64,000 nt of DNA from Hormiphora californensis. Lineage: Eukaryota; Ctenophora; Tentaculata; Cydippida; Pleurobrachiidae. Shown here piece after piece: positions 25,797-40,400 of the stretch. The DNA lies in the NCBI GenBank assembly GCA_020137815.1, contig CM035350.1, positions 8,402,712 through 8,466,711 on the forward strand. The letters run 5' to 3'. The translations under genes were made by a program, and so were the position numbers. Under the pieces are notes generated by a model. That model was not told the origin of the DNA. It did not search any database and saw only the letters and a program-made list of their open reading frames with translations. Every line of letters starts with the position of its first letter. Position 1 is the first letter of the stretch.

Positions 25797-28700
25797 ATGT
25801 CAGAAACCCCTGCATGGTACGATACTGAGGAAGAAGCTGAAACTGCAACTGGATTCACTGAGATAACGGTAAAATTTACAAAATAACTCTCTTCTTATTA
25901 TTTGGGATGACCGTAATATAAACGTCTTTTCAGCCGCTGCTAACTCAACAGAGAGTCCATCATGAATCACCGACCATTATTGAGGTATGTGGATAATGAA
26001 ATAGGCACACTTGCATTCATTTCACACAAAACATTATCTACCGGTCTTTCTTCAGAGCTTGGATTATGACCGATGTCCTAACAAACCATATATGGAGCAT
26101 ATCAGCGCTAAGAGTAAAACTGTAAGTAAATAAGCAGCCAGAGGCAGCGTCAGGATTTCAAGTTTGTTCGAGACATAGACAAGTTTAGTCTCAATTTCTC
26201 TGCAGATCATTCGGTTGTTAGAGCTAAAAGATTGGATTATGTTTGGAGTTATTGGAATACTCACTGGCACAGTTGCTTTTGCCATTGATACCTGTGTGAA
26301 AGAGCTAACTAGACTGAAGTTCGATTTCTCAGTATGTAAGTATCATTTGTTAGAGCACCGAAGACCTCCACTTCTTCAAAAAGTATTCTGTATTGCATGA
26401 ACTCTTCTTCTCTAAACCTGCTCTTGCCAATAAGTGTTACTTCTGCCGCTAGACACTGATTTGATTTATCACTTCTGTTTCAGTTGATTCAAAGTTCTCC
26501 CATGTGTTTATGATTCCTCTACTGATATTCGTATTAATTTCTACTGGATACTGTCTAATTGCTGCCATATCTGTAGCGATAACGGTAAGAGATACTCATA
26601 CCTACATAGTTAGAAGTGGGTAATTTGATCAATAACCTCATCCACATTCTAGCCTGAGGCAGCAGGCAGTGGAATACCGGAGATAAAATGCTACTTAAAC
26701 GGAATAAGGGTAAGTCATACGGCGTAATGAGTAAAGACCGGTCTAAGAGATACTCAGCTGACGTATCGTAAAGTAGAGTTAACTATTTCTATGTCTTAGC
26801 TGCCCAAAGTAGTCCGGATGAAGACCCTGGTGTGTAAAGCTTTTGGAGTTCTCTTCAGTGTCGCTGGAGGTATGTAAGATATATGTACATTGTGTCAGGT
26901 GGCTGATATCCCTTCTTTCTAACCCTGGTCATCTAAAAGGGGACTTTATAATCTGTGGGCAACTGCTGTGAAATCCTCCTCTAGGTTTGCCATGTGGAAA
27001 AGAAGGGCCTATGATCCACAGTGGGGCAGCTATCGGAGCAGGAATTCCTGAGGTTAGATGACCATTTCCTAATAATCGATTTGAAACGGGCGGAATTTTT
27101 GATCGGTTGACGTAGAGATAAGTCATTATATATGTTTCAGGGACTCAGCAGGCTAATCAAAAGGTTTGGTTACAAGAATTACTTTTTCGCGGAACACGAC
27201 GATCGATTGAAGAGGGATTTCATTTCGGCTGGAGCCGCTGCTGGTGTCTCTGCTGCCTTTGGGGCGCCCCTAGGGGGAGTTTTGTTCAGCTTGGAGGAGG
27301 GGAGCAGCTTTTGGAACCAGGCGCTGACCTGGAAAACTGTAAATATCTCTCATTGTTTGATATCTAATTCTCATATCTCATGATCATCCTTTGGTAACGA
27401 AATTACATCACACTTCGCGACAAAGCTTCGTAGGGGTCGCTTGGCGCACGGGCAAGGGATGGGTAACTTCCTGACTAATGATATGTTTTCAGCTGTTTTG
27501 CAGTATGTGTAGCGCATTCGTGCTGCAGTGCCTCCAATCCATTGTAGGAGAAATGAAAGTGGGGATTAGCTCTAAGTATGCGGGCCTCATCAACTTTGGA
27601 AAGTTCACCGTGAGTAATATACTCACTGAGTATAAAGAAATGCTCAGCTTTTGTAACAGTAACCATCTCCAACCAATACCATGTTACCTATGTTATACAT
27701 GAGTATTGAGTAGCTATTAGCTACATACGTCACTTACAGCCCTACTAGTACTAGCTACTAGTACTAGCTATAATAATTCAGCGCTGTGTACTTTCATTTC
27801 CCTCGCCCCGTACCACACCCTGCAGTGTCTAGATGGAGATGACCAATGTCTGTTATGGGGTCTCTCCGATCTGGTGGTATTTATTGTGATGGGAGCAGTC
27901 GGGGGCCTTCTTGGGGCGGCCTTTAACCAGCTCAACCTGTACTTGACTCAGTTCAGGTTCAAACATGTCAACCCTAGGGGACGACTTGTCAGGTGAGGGA
28001 CGACTTGTCAGGTGAGGGAAGACTTGTCAGGTGAGGGACTACGAGAATTATTCTGCCGTTTTAACGTAAAAGGCACTAAGTCATTTTTTTCCATTTCGAG
28101 ATATTCGCCTTTAAAGATTTTTGCTCTTACTCATTGTAAAACGCAGTAAGTCAGCAAAATTTCACACAGACGCGTAAAACGCAGTAAGTCACATGAACTT
28201 TTTTTAGAGGGCTTGACTTACTGCGTTCTACCCCAAAACTGACTTACTGCCTTTTACGACGTTATGAGTGGACAAAAATAGCATCTTTACACACGAACCC
28301 CTGACACACCAAGACTGAGGTCCCGATCAGAGGTTGATCAAATAATTTTGGAAAAAATAATTAAAATAATTAGAACAAAGTGGATCAGAATTTAAACTAA
28401 TTTATTGGAAACAACTTAACTTAACAAAATATGTACAATGTTTGTCAATCAGCCTTTAGTTCTGTGTCTTAACTGTCTTTTAATTGGCCGACAATTGAGC
28501 ATTGTCAATGCCTCTCCGTGTCTAGTTTCTTACAATCACCCAGCCTCACTTTCTGTCCCTGTAATTCACTCTCTTTTCAAATCGTACATATTTCTCTGAG
28601 AAAGAAAGAGAGAGTGAGAGTCGAGAGAGTGTGAGAGAGGGGAGACCGGAGAGAGATCAGAGAGATAGAGATCAGAGAGCGAAAGAGAGAAAGAAAGAAA

Positions 28701-31700
28701 AGGGGGCCCGAAGTGATTAAAGAAGATAGAAAAAAAGAAAAAGGAGAAAGAGGGGAGAGATAGAGAGAGAGAAGAAGAGAGAGAGAAAAGGAGAAAAAAG
28801 AGAGAGAGGAGAGAGAGAAAGAGAGGAGGGAAGAGAAAAAAAGGGGATAGAGAAAAAAGGGGAAAGGGGAAAAAAAACAGAGAAAGATAGCCCAAAAGAA
28901 AAAGATAAATAGACCGGCCCCCCCCCCCCCCGGGGGGGCTCCCCGGGGGCCCCGGGGCCCAAAGCTTTTGGGGGCCGGGGGGGGGGGGCCCAAAACCCCC
29001 CTTTTTCCCCCCCCCTTTTTTTGGGGGGGGTTTTTTTTGGGGGGTTTTTTTTTTTTTTTTGGGGGGGAGGGGGGGGGGCCCCCCCCCCCCCCCCCCCCCC
29101 CTTTTTTGGGGGGGTTTTTTTTGGGTTTTTCCCCCCCCCCCCCCCCCCGGAATTTTGGGGGGGTTCCCTGACTCTCTATCCTCTCCCTCTCCTCTTTTCT
29201 TTTCGGGGGGGCCCAAATAAAAAAGCCATCGGCCAAATTTAGGGTATCGTTAGCCTTTTATGGGCGGGCCCGGGGGACCCCCCCCTTTCTTCCCCCCCTT
29301 CCCAGTAAACTATGAAGTGTCTCTCCATCTCGTTCGAGAGAGATAAAAGGGCGACTTGGGGCGGCCCGAACAGAGAGGGTAAGAAGACGAGGGGGAGAAA
29401 AAGGGGACGGGGAAACAGGGGGGGGGAGGAAAAAAGAGAGGAAGAAAAAGGGGGAAAAGGAAAAAGGAGAGGGGAAAAAGGGGGGAAGGGGGGGGGGGGG
29501 GGGTTTTCCCCCCCTCGAAAAAATAAATTTGAAAAGATCAAAATCGAATCGAAAGAAGTGAAAAACGGGACGAAAAGGAGGGTGACAGTAAGACACTAGG
29601 CAGGGACAACATTGACAATGGTCAATCATCGGTCAATTAAAAGACGGACTAAAGGCTGATTGACAAAGATTGTACATTCGCGGACCCTGATTTACCGGAA
29701 CCCCGATTTACCGGGAGCAAAAATTTCACACGATATAGGAAATTAACGGTATTTGACCCCGATATACCGGGCAAGCCCCTTTCCCCGGTAAATCGGGGTC
29801 CGACTGTACATATTTTGTTAAGTTAAGTTGTTTCCAATAAATTAGTTTAAATTCTGATCCACTTTGTTCTAATTATTTTAATTATTTTTTCCAAAATTAT
29901 TTGATCAACTTCAGATCGGGACCTCGGTCTTGGTGTGTCAGGGGTTCGTGTGTAAAGATGCTATTTTTGTCACTCATAACGTCGTAAAAGGCAGTAAGTC
30001 AGTTTTGGGGTAGAACGAAGTAAGTCAAGCCCTCTAAAAAAATTTCGTGTGACTTACTGCCTTTTACGCGTCTGTGTGAAATTTTGCTGACTTACTGCGT
30101 TTTACGAAACAACTAGCAAAAAAGCTTGTTATGCTTGCAGTAGATCCTTCAGTTTTCAAGATCTGAGTATGAGACTCAGCTTATCTGAAAGAGCTTCAAA
30201 TTCTGAAGAAGAAGGTACCAATATCTCAATTTTCGTAAAAATTGACTTAGTGCCTTTTACGTTAAAACGGCAGTATTATAGGGGATGTGGCTTATGTGTG
30301 TGCCTTATTAATATTATAGCTAGTGATATTGATCAGAAGCGAGGCTCAGGATCTCGTATTTTTAATCGTGTCTCAGTCCTTAGCTCAAAAAAACTGGATA
30401 AGACTTATTTGGTAGGTAAAATTAATATTTTCAGGGTAGCAGAGGTACTTCTGGTGGGAATAACTCTTAGCAGTCTGTGTTTTATCCTTTCTAACACTGT
30501 TGGAACCTGTACACATTGGAGTCTCACTGGGTAATTTGTGTGTCTTTCTCTGCAGTCAAATCTTTTTTTCGAAGTTGTTTCAGTTTGTTTCGAATTGTAT
30601 TGTCTCTCTGCATGATCTATAATAATCTGTCACTTCCCCCTTCCTTCACCGTATCATTATCATTCCCAGGTTAGACCCAGTTATCTCTGAGAGTATGCTG
30701 AAACATGGGAACTGTAGTGGAGGACTTTACAATGACTACATGACGTTGGCATTTACCTCCCAGGAAGATTCTATCAAGCTGCTCTTCCACCATTTTAACC
30801 ACTCAGGTAGGATTCTATCAAGCTGCTCTTCCACCATTTCAACCACTCAGGTAGGATTCTATCAAGCTGCTCTTCCACCATTTTAACCACTCAGGTAGGA
30901 TTCTATCAAGCTGCTCTTCCACCATTTCAACCACTCAGGTAGGATTCTATCAAGCTGCTCTTCCACCATTTCAACCACTCAGGTAGGATTCTATCAAGTT
31001 GCTCTTCCACCATTTCAACCACTCAGGTAGGATTCTATCAAGCTGCTCTTCCACCATTTCAACCACTCAGGTAGGATTCTATCAAGCTGCTCTTCCACCA
31101 TTTCAACCACTCAGGTAGGATTCTATCAAGCTGCTCTTCCACCATTTCAACCACTCAGGTAGGATTCTATCAAGCTGCTCTTCCACCATTTCAACCACTC
31201 AGGTAGGATTCTATCAAGCTGCTCTTCCACCATTTCAACCACTCAGGTAGGATTCTATCAAGCTGCTCTTCCACCATTTCAACCACTCAGGTAGGATTCT
31301 ATCAAGCTGCTCTTCCACCATTTCAACCACTCAGGTAGGATTCTACCAAGCTGCTCTCCCACCATTTCAACCACTCAGGTAGGATTCTATCAAGCTGCTC
31401 TTCCACCATTTTAACCACTCAGGTAGGATTCTATCAAGCTGCTCTTCCACCATTTCAACTACTCAGGTAGGATTCTATCAAGCTGCTCTTCCACCATTTC
31501 AACCACTCAGGTAGGATTCTATCAAGCTGCTCTTCCACCATTTCAACCACTCAGGTGTCTATGTCACCAAATCATTAGTATGTTGCAATTTATCATCTGA
31601 CTTGGTACCCCATTTCAAGGGTCCGGGTGATTATATATGGGTGGATTTTTTAATTTCTCTGTTTTAGTAAACCCAGATGGCGAGTTGGTGGTCCCAAGCA

Positions 31701-34143
31701 GTCCCACATATCACGTTCTAACTCTGGTAGTGCTGTTTATTGTTCTATTCTTTGCTGCCTGTTGGACATATGGAATCGGTAAGTAACAAAATGTGACAGT
31801 TTGTCACAATTTGATTGCTGTTCAGGTATCACCTTTCATAAGTTGAATTTTAATTTTACTATTTTGATAACCCCCCTCCCCAACTCAGGTGTACCAAGTG
31901 GGTTATTTGTGCCCAGTCTGCTGATTGGTGCAGTGTATGGTAGAATTTGTGGGTACCTTTATCAGCTACTATTTATTAGCGATCACAACGAGGAGACGGG
32001 AGACAGGTGAATAAATTATTTTGTGAAAAAAAACTTGACTAGCTCTACCGCTACGTAACCGCTAGACAGTGAATAATGACTTGGTTTTATTGAACTGTGT
32101 TAGAGTTATCCCTCCTCCCCTACTCAATTGTTTCCAGTGCATTCTATCCTGGTACGTACAGTTTGATAGGAGCTGCAGCATTCCTGGGAGGGGTGGTACG
32201 GATGACTATCAGCCTGACTGTCATACTAATTGAAACTACTAGAAATATCAGCTACGGCCTTCCTATCATGCTAACTCTCATGGTAAGAGAATTATATTAT
32301 GTACTGCATTCAGTTTTGATTTGAAAATTAACTCTTACTTGACCTTCTATCACCACACCATAATATTTGAGTAATTGAAAATATAATTGTAGGTTGCCAA
32401 GTGGGTAGGAGACTTGTTTAACCGTGGTTTATACGATATTCACATTGAGTTGAAACACTGGCCTCTTTTGGAGTGGGAGGCTCATTCAACTGCTGAAAAG
32501 TGAGTGAGTGACAGTCATATAGTGTGAACCATTCCTAGAAGTAGGACAATTTACTTTATAGCCTACTCTCTCACACAATAGGATAAGTGCAGCAGATATA
32601 ATGCAAAGCAAGCTAGAATGGATCAGTCCGACGCCAACTGTTGGTAGATTAGTGGAAATTCTAAAACGAACTAAACACTCCGCTTTCCCCGTCTGCGTCT
32701 ACACGTGAGTACCAGGCCACCGGTGGCTTTGAGTATGAGAACATTTGGCAAGCGAGAAGAAGCCCGACGGTTAAAGGGACCCCTTTGCTCGCTGCCTAGT
32801 GCCCTATAATTCCCTATTTCAGGAGCTTGTAACCCGAAGGAGCATGAGGGATGTGATGGAGCCCTACATAATAGATCCCATCTAAAACTAGTGGGTCTGA
32901 TTCTTCGATCCCAAATTGTAACCCTCCTTAAACTGGAACACTTCAGGAAAATATCTGATGAGAAGGTATGGAACTCGAAAGTTTGGCGTTTTGAAATAAA
33001 ATGGAATTTCGTTTCGAAAATGAAATTTGTCTGCCGATCTCAGAAACTGCATAGTCGTCGCGCGCGAGGTATCAATAACTGACCACCTCGCGCGCACGAC
33101 CGTTCCTGTGTGTAACTTTAAACCACGCGAAGTGCGGCAGTTGTGTTCGGAAATATGGTCCACACTGCACTTGCACTTCCGTTGTTGTACACCACATGAC
33201 ACACTACGTTATCTCTCCCCCAGCTGCCACTGATAAGCTACCCTGAGCTGACCCAGTTTTACCCAAAACACCCAGACATTGATGATGTAACTCTGGAGTT
33301 TGATCAACAAAATCTTGTCATGGTGAGTCTCAGTGAGTGTGAGTGTGAGTGTGAGTGTGAGTCTCAGTCAGTGTCAGTGTGAGTGTGAGTGTAACTCACA
33401 CTGTGAGGGGTGTTATACTTATAGTCATAGTCACACTGTGAGGATTGAATTTGAAGTTCAAGTTGAAATTCAAATGTGTGAGAGTGAGACTGAGAGTGAT
33501 TTCATGAATTGTAACAGTAACACAAAACCCCTTCTCTTCAGGATATAGACCACTATATGAACCCTAGTCCCTACACCGTCTCCCCTCTGTCTCCTATCAC
33601 CAAGGTGTTTACCTTTTTCCGTTCCTTGGGACTCCGCCATCTGGTCGTGGTGAACAACAGAGGAGAGGTGAGTTGTTCAAACTACTTTAGGCGGTAGTTA
33701 CCTAAGCTACTCTAGCCGTCCCCCTATCGGTATCACTGTTATCAGTTTATCAATGCAATAACACACAGCTCAGCCTGCCCAATTGATTTGTTGGTCACCT
33801 TCCCAATATGAAACCTTCCCTCCCAGGTATCGGGTATAACTATAATAATACTGACACACACACCTTCCCTCACAGCTGTGCACAGGTATCGGGTATGATA
33901 ATACTGACACACACACACACCTTCCCTCCCAGGTATCGGGTATAATAATACTGACACACGCACCTTCCCTCACAGGTATCGGGTATAATAACCCGGGCAG
34001 AGCTCCAGGAACACTATATAGACCGGGTCTACAGGGAGAAAGAGGAGTGCCACACATCACTAACTAACACGTGTGTTGCCAGCCCTGGAAACCTGTACTC
34101 AATACAGGATCCTACCAGCAGAATTATTAACTCTATTAAGTAA
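25797..34143 (+). CDS. CLC-6/7-type chloride/proton exchanger, 22 exons
   Basis: Exons: 25797-25868, 25934-25984, 26056-26121, 26206-26335, 26484-26584, 26653-26709, 26800-26869, 26985-27052, 27141-27338, 27493-27609, 27826-27992, 30435-30530, 30670-30806, 31668-31778, 31889-32006, 32138-32282, 32393-32499, 32582-32704, 32875-32965, 33224-33322, 33542-33667 and 33976-34143. All are in phase and give 805 residues, as in vertebrate CLC-7. Landmarks are GSGIPEIK (~145-152), GKEGP with the gating glutamate (~189), SLEEG with the proton glutamate (~257) and two C-terminal CBS regions (ADIMQ..., [10 protein letters not shown]). These exchangers load chloride into endosomes or lysosomes. The N-terminal SLDYD favours CLC-7; other residues favour CLC-6. 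Weak point: exon 19 needs a poor acceptor (cataatag), because the better one upstream gives a stop. Introns 11, 13, 20 and 21 carry repeats touching splice sites. Confidence 0.93.
27974..28036 (+). repeat. 19-bp tandem repeat of the CLC exon 11 donor
   Basis: Three consecutive copies of GACTTGTCAG|GTGAGGGA place donor sites at 27993, 28012 and 28031. The first is the one required by the reading frame. Confidence 0.9.
28575..29520. repeat. Low-complexity centre of the foldback, possibly a sequencing artefact
   Basis: GA-rich tracts surround about 250 bp made almost only of long runs of C, G and T (28917-29160). Both sides read GA-rich, although an inverted repeat should give CT on one side. 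This suggests base-calling or consensus errors at a hairpin apex. Confidence 0.6.
29677..29804. mobile_element. 128-bp MITE inserted in one arm of the foldback
   Basis: The element is flanked by TGTACA on both sides (29671-29676 and 29805-29810). The left arm of the foldback has the uninterrupted site with a single TGTACA. TIRs are CGGACCCTGATTTACCGG and, inverted, CGGACCCCGATTTACCGG. Related ends occur at 1309-1378 and 56825-56935. Confidence 0.88.
30763..31556 (+). repeat. 44-bp minisatellite copying the CLC exon 13 donor about 18 times
   Basis: The last 38 bases of exon 13 plus the first intron bases (...AACCACTCAG|GTAGGATTCT) are repeated with 44-bp spacing. Donor-like sites run from 30807 to 31555 (17 periods, 748 bases). 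Copies are nearly identical, with few C/T changes. The period is not a multiple of three, so only every third copy would keep the frame if used. Confidence 0.95.
33822..33975 (+). repeat. Tandem repeat of the CLC exon 22 acceptor
   Basis: About four copies of a ~43-60-base unit consisting of CTTCCCTC(A/C)CAG plus GTATCGGGTATAATAA plus CTGACACACAC precede the acceptor used at 33975. Each copy contains both a plausible 3' splice site and the first bases of exon 22. Choosing another copy would insert intron-derived codons with in-frame stops. Confidence 0.85.
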
Positions 34144-34163
34144 TTAGGAGGACAGAACAATAT

Positions 34164-34169
34164 AATAAA
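34164..34169 (+). terminator. Polyadenylation signal of the CLC gene
   Basis: AATAAA, followed by an overlapping second AATAAATA, 20 bases after the stop codon. Confidence 0.7.
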
Positions 34170-36818
<2,649 letters not shown>

Positions 36819-36823
36819 AGTTA

Positions 36824-37138
36824 TGTCAATATGATGTTGGGAAGGTGGACGAATGGAAACACGGTAGATAACGGGTGGTTAACAAAATAGACGGATCAGG
36901 TAGTACAACGTTAAGGTAGTTCGATATTGGGAATCTGACAAAGTGCTTGTCAACTTAAAACTCATTCGATCTTCACAAGAAGCACGTGCGCGCACTTGAA
37001 AGGTGCATTTCAAGTGCGTGCACAAAAGTGTCACATACTAATGATCAGTTCGCGCGTTACGTCCGGTAGGCGGTAACAACTGCGACAGTGTGTCCCACGG
37101 AACAATACACTCAATCTCATGACACACAGCTCATGACA
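36824..37138 (-). repeat. 3' LTR of the copia element
   Basis: 315 bp, TG...CA ends on the plus strand. The polypurine tract (AGAGGGGAG on the minus strand, 37139-37147) adjoins it. Confidence 0.95.
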
Positions 37139-37431
37139 CTCCCCTCTATTTCTTTCTCAAAAGGACTTACCGAACTCGAGACCGATGAGGCAATGAAATT
37201 GAACGCCGAGAGGGTTCCAAACCGTGTCAAGGCTAAAACTGTCATTTGTCAATGTCGTAACAATACAAGTGAGAGTTAACTGGGAAAAACTAACAATGTG
37301 GAAATACTGAGGTACGAAAAGGTACATGTTGTCTTTGTCTGGAAGAAAAATAGAAAACAAAGTCAGTTGTCCGATAAAATATTTAAACTGGAGAAATAAA
37401 GTTAAAAAAAACAAGTAGGTTGAAAAACACA

Positions 37432-40400
37432 CTAGATCATCCTCTCGATCACTCTGGGACTCACTCCTCGCTTTGTGAGTACATCAGCGGGGTTAGACTT
37501 CGACTCCACCCAGTTGATGGATGCTTCCCCCTTTTCGACCTTCTCTTGAACTTCACGTAGCTCCAAGATGCTTCCCTTATCGGTTGGTACAGCTGAGACG
37601 GAGTTTGCCAAACTCACAACTTGTGCGGAGTCTGTGTAAAGTCTGATGGGAGGGTCAAAAGATAGTTCCTGGAGGAGGGCTTTGATCATAACTCCATATC
37701 CCAATCCTTCAGATACAGCATACAATTCTGCGGCAAAGACGCTCTTCACTACACGTTTTACCTTGCCACACGAGTAGGCGATCAAATTGAAATCAGAGCT
37801 GTCTCCCCAGAAAACTACAACTCCTGCTCCGCTCTTTCTGTCAGCTAGGTTGCCGAGACTGGCATCAGTGTAAACAATTATCTCAGCTGTGGTAGGGTTA
37901 AAAGGGGAAAAGGTTATCGTTGAAGGAGAAAGGTTGGTCACAATCTTCTTCAGTTCTTTGAACTCTTTGCCGGTCCAGGGTGATTTCGTCGTAATGTCAA
38001 GGAGACTGAAACTGATCTGTGGCATACTTTGGGTAGCCAGCCAGTTCAACTTTCCGATCACCGTTCTCATATAGGATTGAAGATTCTCATCAACCTCTTC
38101 TTGATTCTGTGGTACCGGTTTAACAGCTTTCATCTTGTCCAGGATATCCTCTCTCACAAACTTACAATACTGTTCCTGGGTTACACAAATATCAATTCCT
38201 TGCTGTTTCAACTGCCATCCCAGGTAGTTGAATTCAGTTGTTTCAACTCTTCCTATCTTGTAGTTGTCAAGAGCGGGTTTAACTTTCTTGTAGAAGTTGT
38301 GATCACCAGTAATAAGAATATCATCCACATGAATTACTAGTAATCCTTGTAGTTTCCCGTCATCTCCAGTGGTGAAAAATACATTCTTGTCAATTCTTGA
38401 CATCTGGAGAGTGTTTTTCAACGTTGCGGTGAGTGACATGTACCATCTTCTTCCCGCGTCACCAAGACCGTACAGTGGTTTATTTAGTTTCCACAGTACA
38501 TCCTTCCTCTTGAGGTAAGCTGGGGGTTTGATGAACACATCTCTTGTCATCTTGTCTGACTGTAGGTAGGCACTGGTTACATCAACACTTTTCAGGGTCC
38601 AGTTACTGGTAGTTGCCAAACTTAGCAAGATCCTCACTGCGTGTTTAGTAACAGTCGGTGAGTTAGTCGGGTCCTCGAGTTTTTCCTCAAATCCTCGGGC
38701 CACCAGCCTGGCTTTCACTGTGCCATCATCTTTCCGTGTCATCACCCATCTGGTGGTGACTGGTTGTTGTCCTGTATCGGGTACTTCCTCGAAAACATTG
38801 AATTCACGGAGTTTGTCAATCTCCCTATTTCGTGCTGTCTGCACTTCTTCCTTGCCCAGTTTAGATGCGGCAAGAAGAATGATCTCCTCAGCATCAGAAT
38901 CAGGATCTGAGTCCTCTGTGTCTTGATCTAGGGTCTTTGCTGCGTCCTCTGCGGGCTCTGCAGCATCCTCTTTTGGCGTTGATGTGTCCTCATTGGAGTC
39001 AGTCTTTTCCTCATTGGGTCTGGCGCTGTCCTCTGTGGGATCTGGCTCTATGTCTCTCTGACCAGGTGTATCCTCAGTATCCGGGCTGGTTTCACTTTCA
39101 GGAACTCTCACAACAACAGGTCCACTTGTTGTGGCCTCATCCTCCTGCTGGTCCTCGGTTGGGACGGCTATCTCTGCATAAGTAGGTTCTCTGGGAACTT
39201 CTTCAATGTTACTCTCACTGTGTCCATCTTGTGGAGTGTCCTCTTCGGGATCTGTTTCACTAGGGATGAGTAATTCATCTGCAGGATGCTCTGGTGGGGG
39301 GGTTTGTCGTCGGTTGTGCCGGAGATTGTATTTTCTGGTCGGTTCACGGACTGTCTTCTTTGGACGTCTGACTCTGCTAGCCTTCGGTGGCTGCAATTTA
39401 GATTTCTCTATCGGTTCCGGGACATCTTCATCAGTCGTCACTTCCGGTGCAGTCTGCATCTCGGGGACGTGTCTCTTGGAACTTGATTCCTCGTGTCGTT
39501 TGTACTCCTCTTTCCGTTGTTGGTCCTCTGGGGGTTCTTGTCTTTGTTGTACCAGTCTCACTTTGCATGGGTGTGCTCTTAGTAGTTGCCCGCCGTGTTT
39601 AATCAGTACTTGGTTCTCAGTCATTCCAACTACAGTTGCAGGTCCCAACCAGGTCTTGTGTTGCTCACGTTTATAATACACCTTATCTCCCTGGACGTAG
39701 GTGGTCTGATCCTGTGTTGGTCCTGAACTTGCTAGAGCTCTCTTTAATCTGCTTGCATTCTCGAGTTGGATGAATTTCTCCCTGGCGGTCTTCATGGCTT
39801 TGATATTGTCTGAAATCACTTGGTCCTCACTCTTCTGGTCTCCATGGGCAGGTAAACAATCATCATTCAGTACACTGGGAAAGGTAGGATTGCTCCCAAA
39901 CACGAGTTGGTGTGGTGAGAATCCCATCTGGTTAGTCAACTGGTTCTTCGCATTGGAAGCCCAAGCACAAGCTACAGTTATACTGCACTTCGTGTCATCT
40001 TTGGTCTTCTCAACCATCTTTCCAAGAATACTGTTATGTCTCTCACAGATCCCATTGCACCAAGGACTTTCTGCTGGAGTAGACTTTAATTCGATTCCAA
40101 GTCTGCTCGCCATCTCAAGTAGGGTATCATTGATGAACTCGCCACCGTTGTCGCTGAGAATTCTCTGTGGACGTCCAAAAATGCTAATCCAGCTTGTGAA
40201 GAACTTCTGGGTGATCTCAGTTCCAGTTTTTGATTTCACGGGGACCATTACACTGTATCTGGTCAGTGTGTCAATGATGTGAAGTACCCAGCATGATTCT
40301 CCAGACTTGAACTTCAGCATCTTGAGATCCATAGCGAGACATTCGTTGAATGTTTTGCTGAGAGGTAGAGCTACTTTCCTCCGTGGTTTGGATGCACTGT

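Larger units (their letters stand above)
28053..30277. mobile_element. ~2.2-kb foldback element in CLC intron 11
   Basis: The left terminus (CTGCCGTTTTAACGTAAAAG from 28050) is the inverse of the right terminus (ending CGTTAAAACGGCAG). Inverted similarity extends through at least 500 bp of each arm. Each arm has several copies of a motif like GTAAAACGCAGTAAGTCA, in both orientations. No transposase is seen. The right arm is longer because a 128-bp element (29677-29804) is present only there. The centre (28900-29500) is of doubtful sequence quality. Confidence 0.8.

Noticed and set aside
28566-29629. Gly/Pro/Lys-rich 200-codon frames
   Set aside because: They run through low-complexity GA and homopolymer sequence of doubtful quality at the foldback apex.
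30763-31556. CRISPR-like array of direct repeats
   Set aside because: No variable spacers: the 44-bp units are contiguous, near-identical and overlap a eukaryotic splice junction.
38720-40282. Plus-strand open frames opposite the copia polyprotein
   Set aside because: Antisense shadows of a clearly coding frame.
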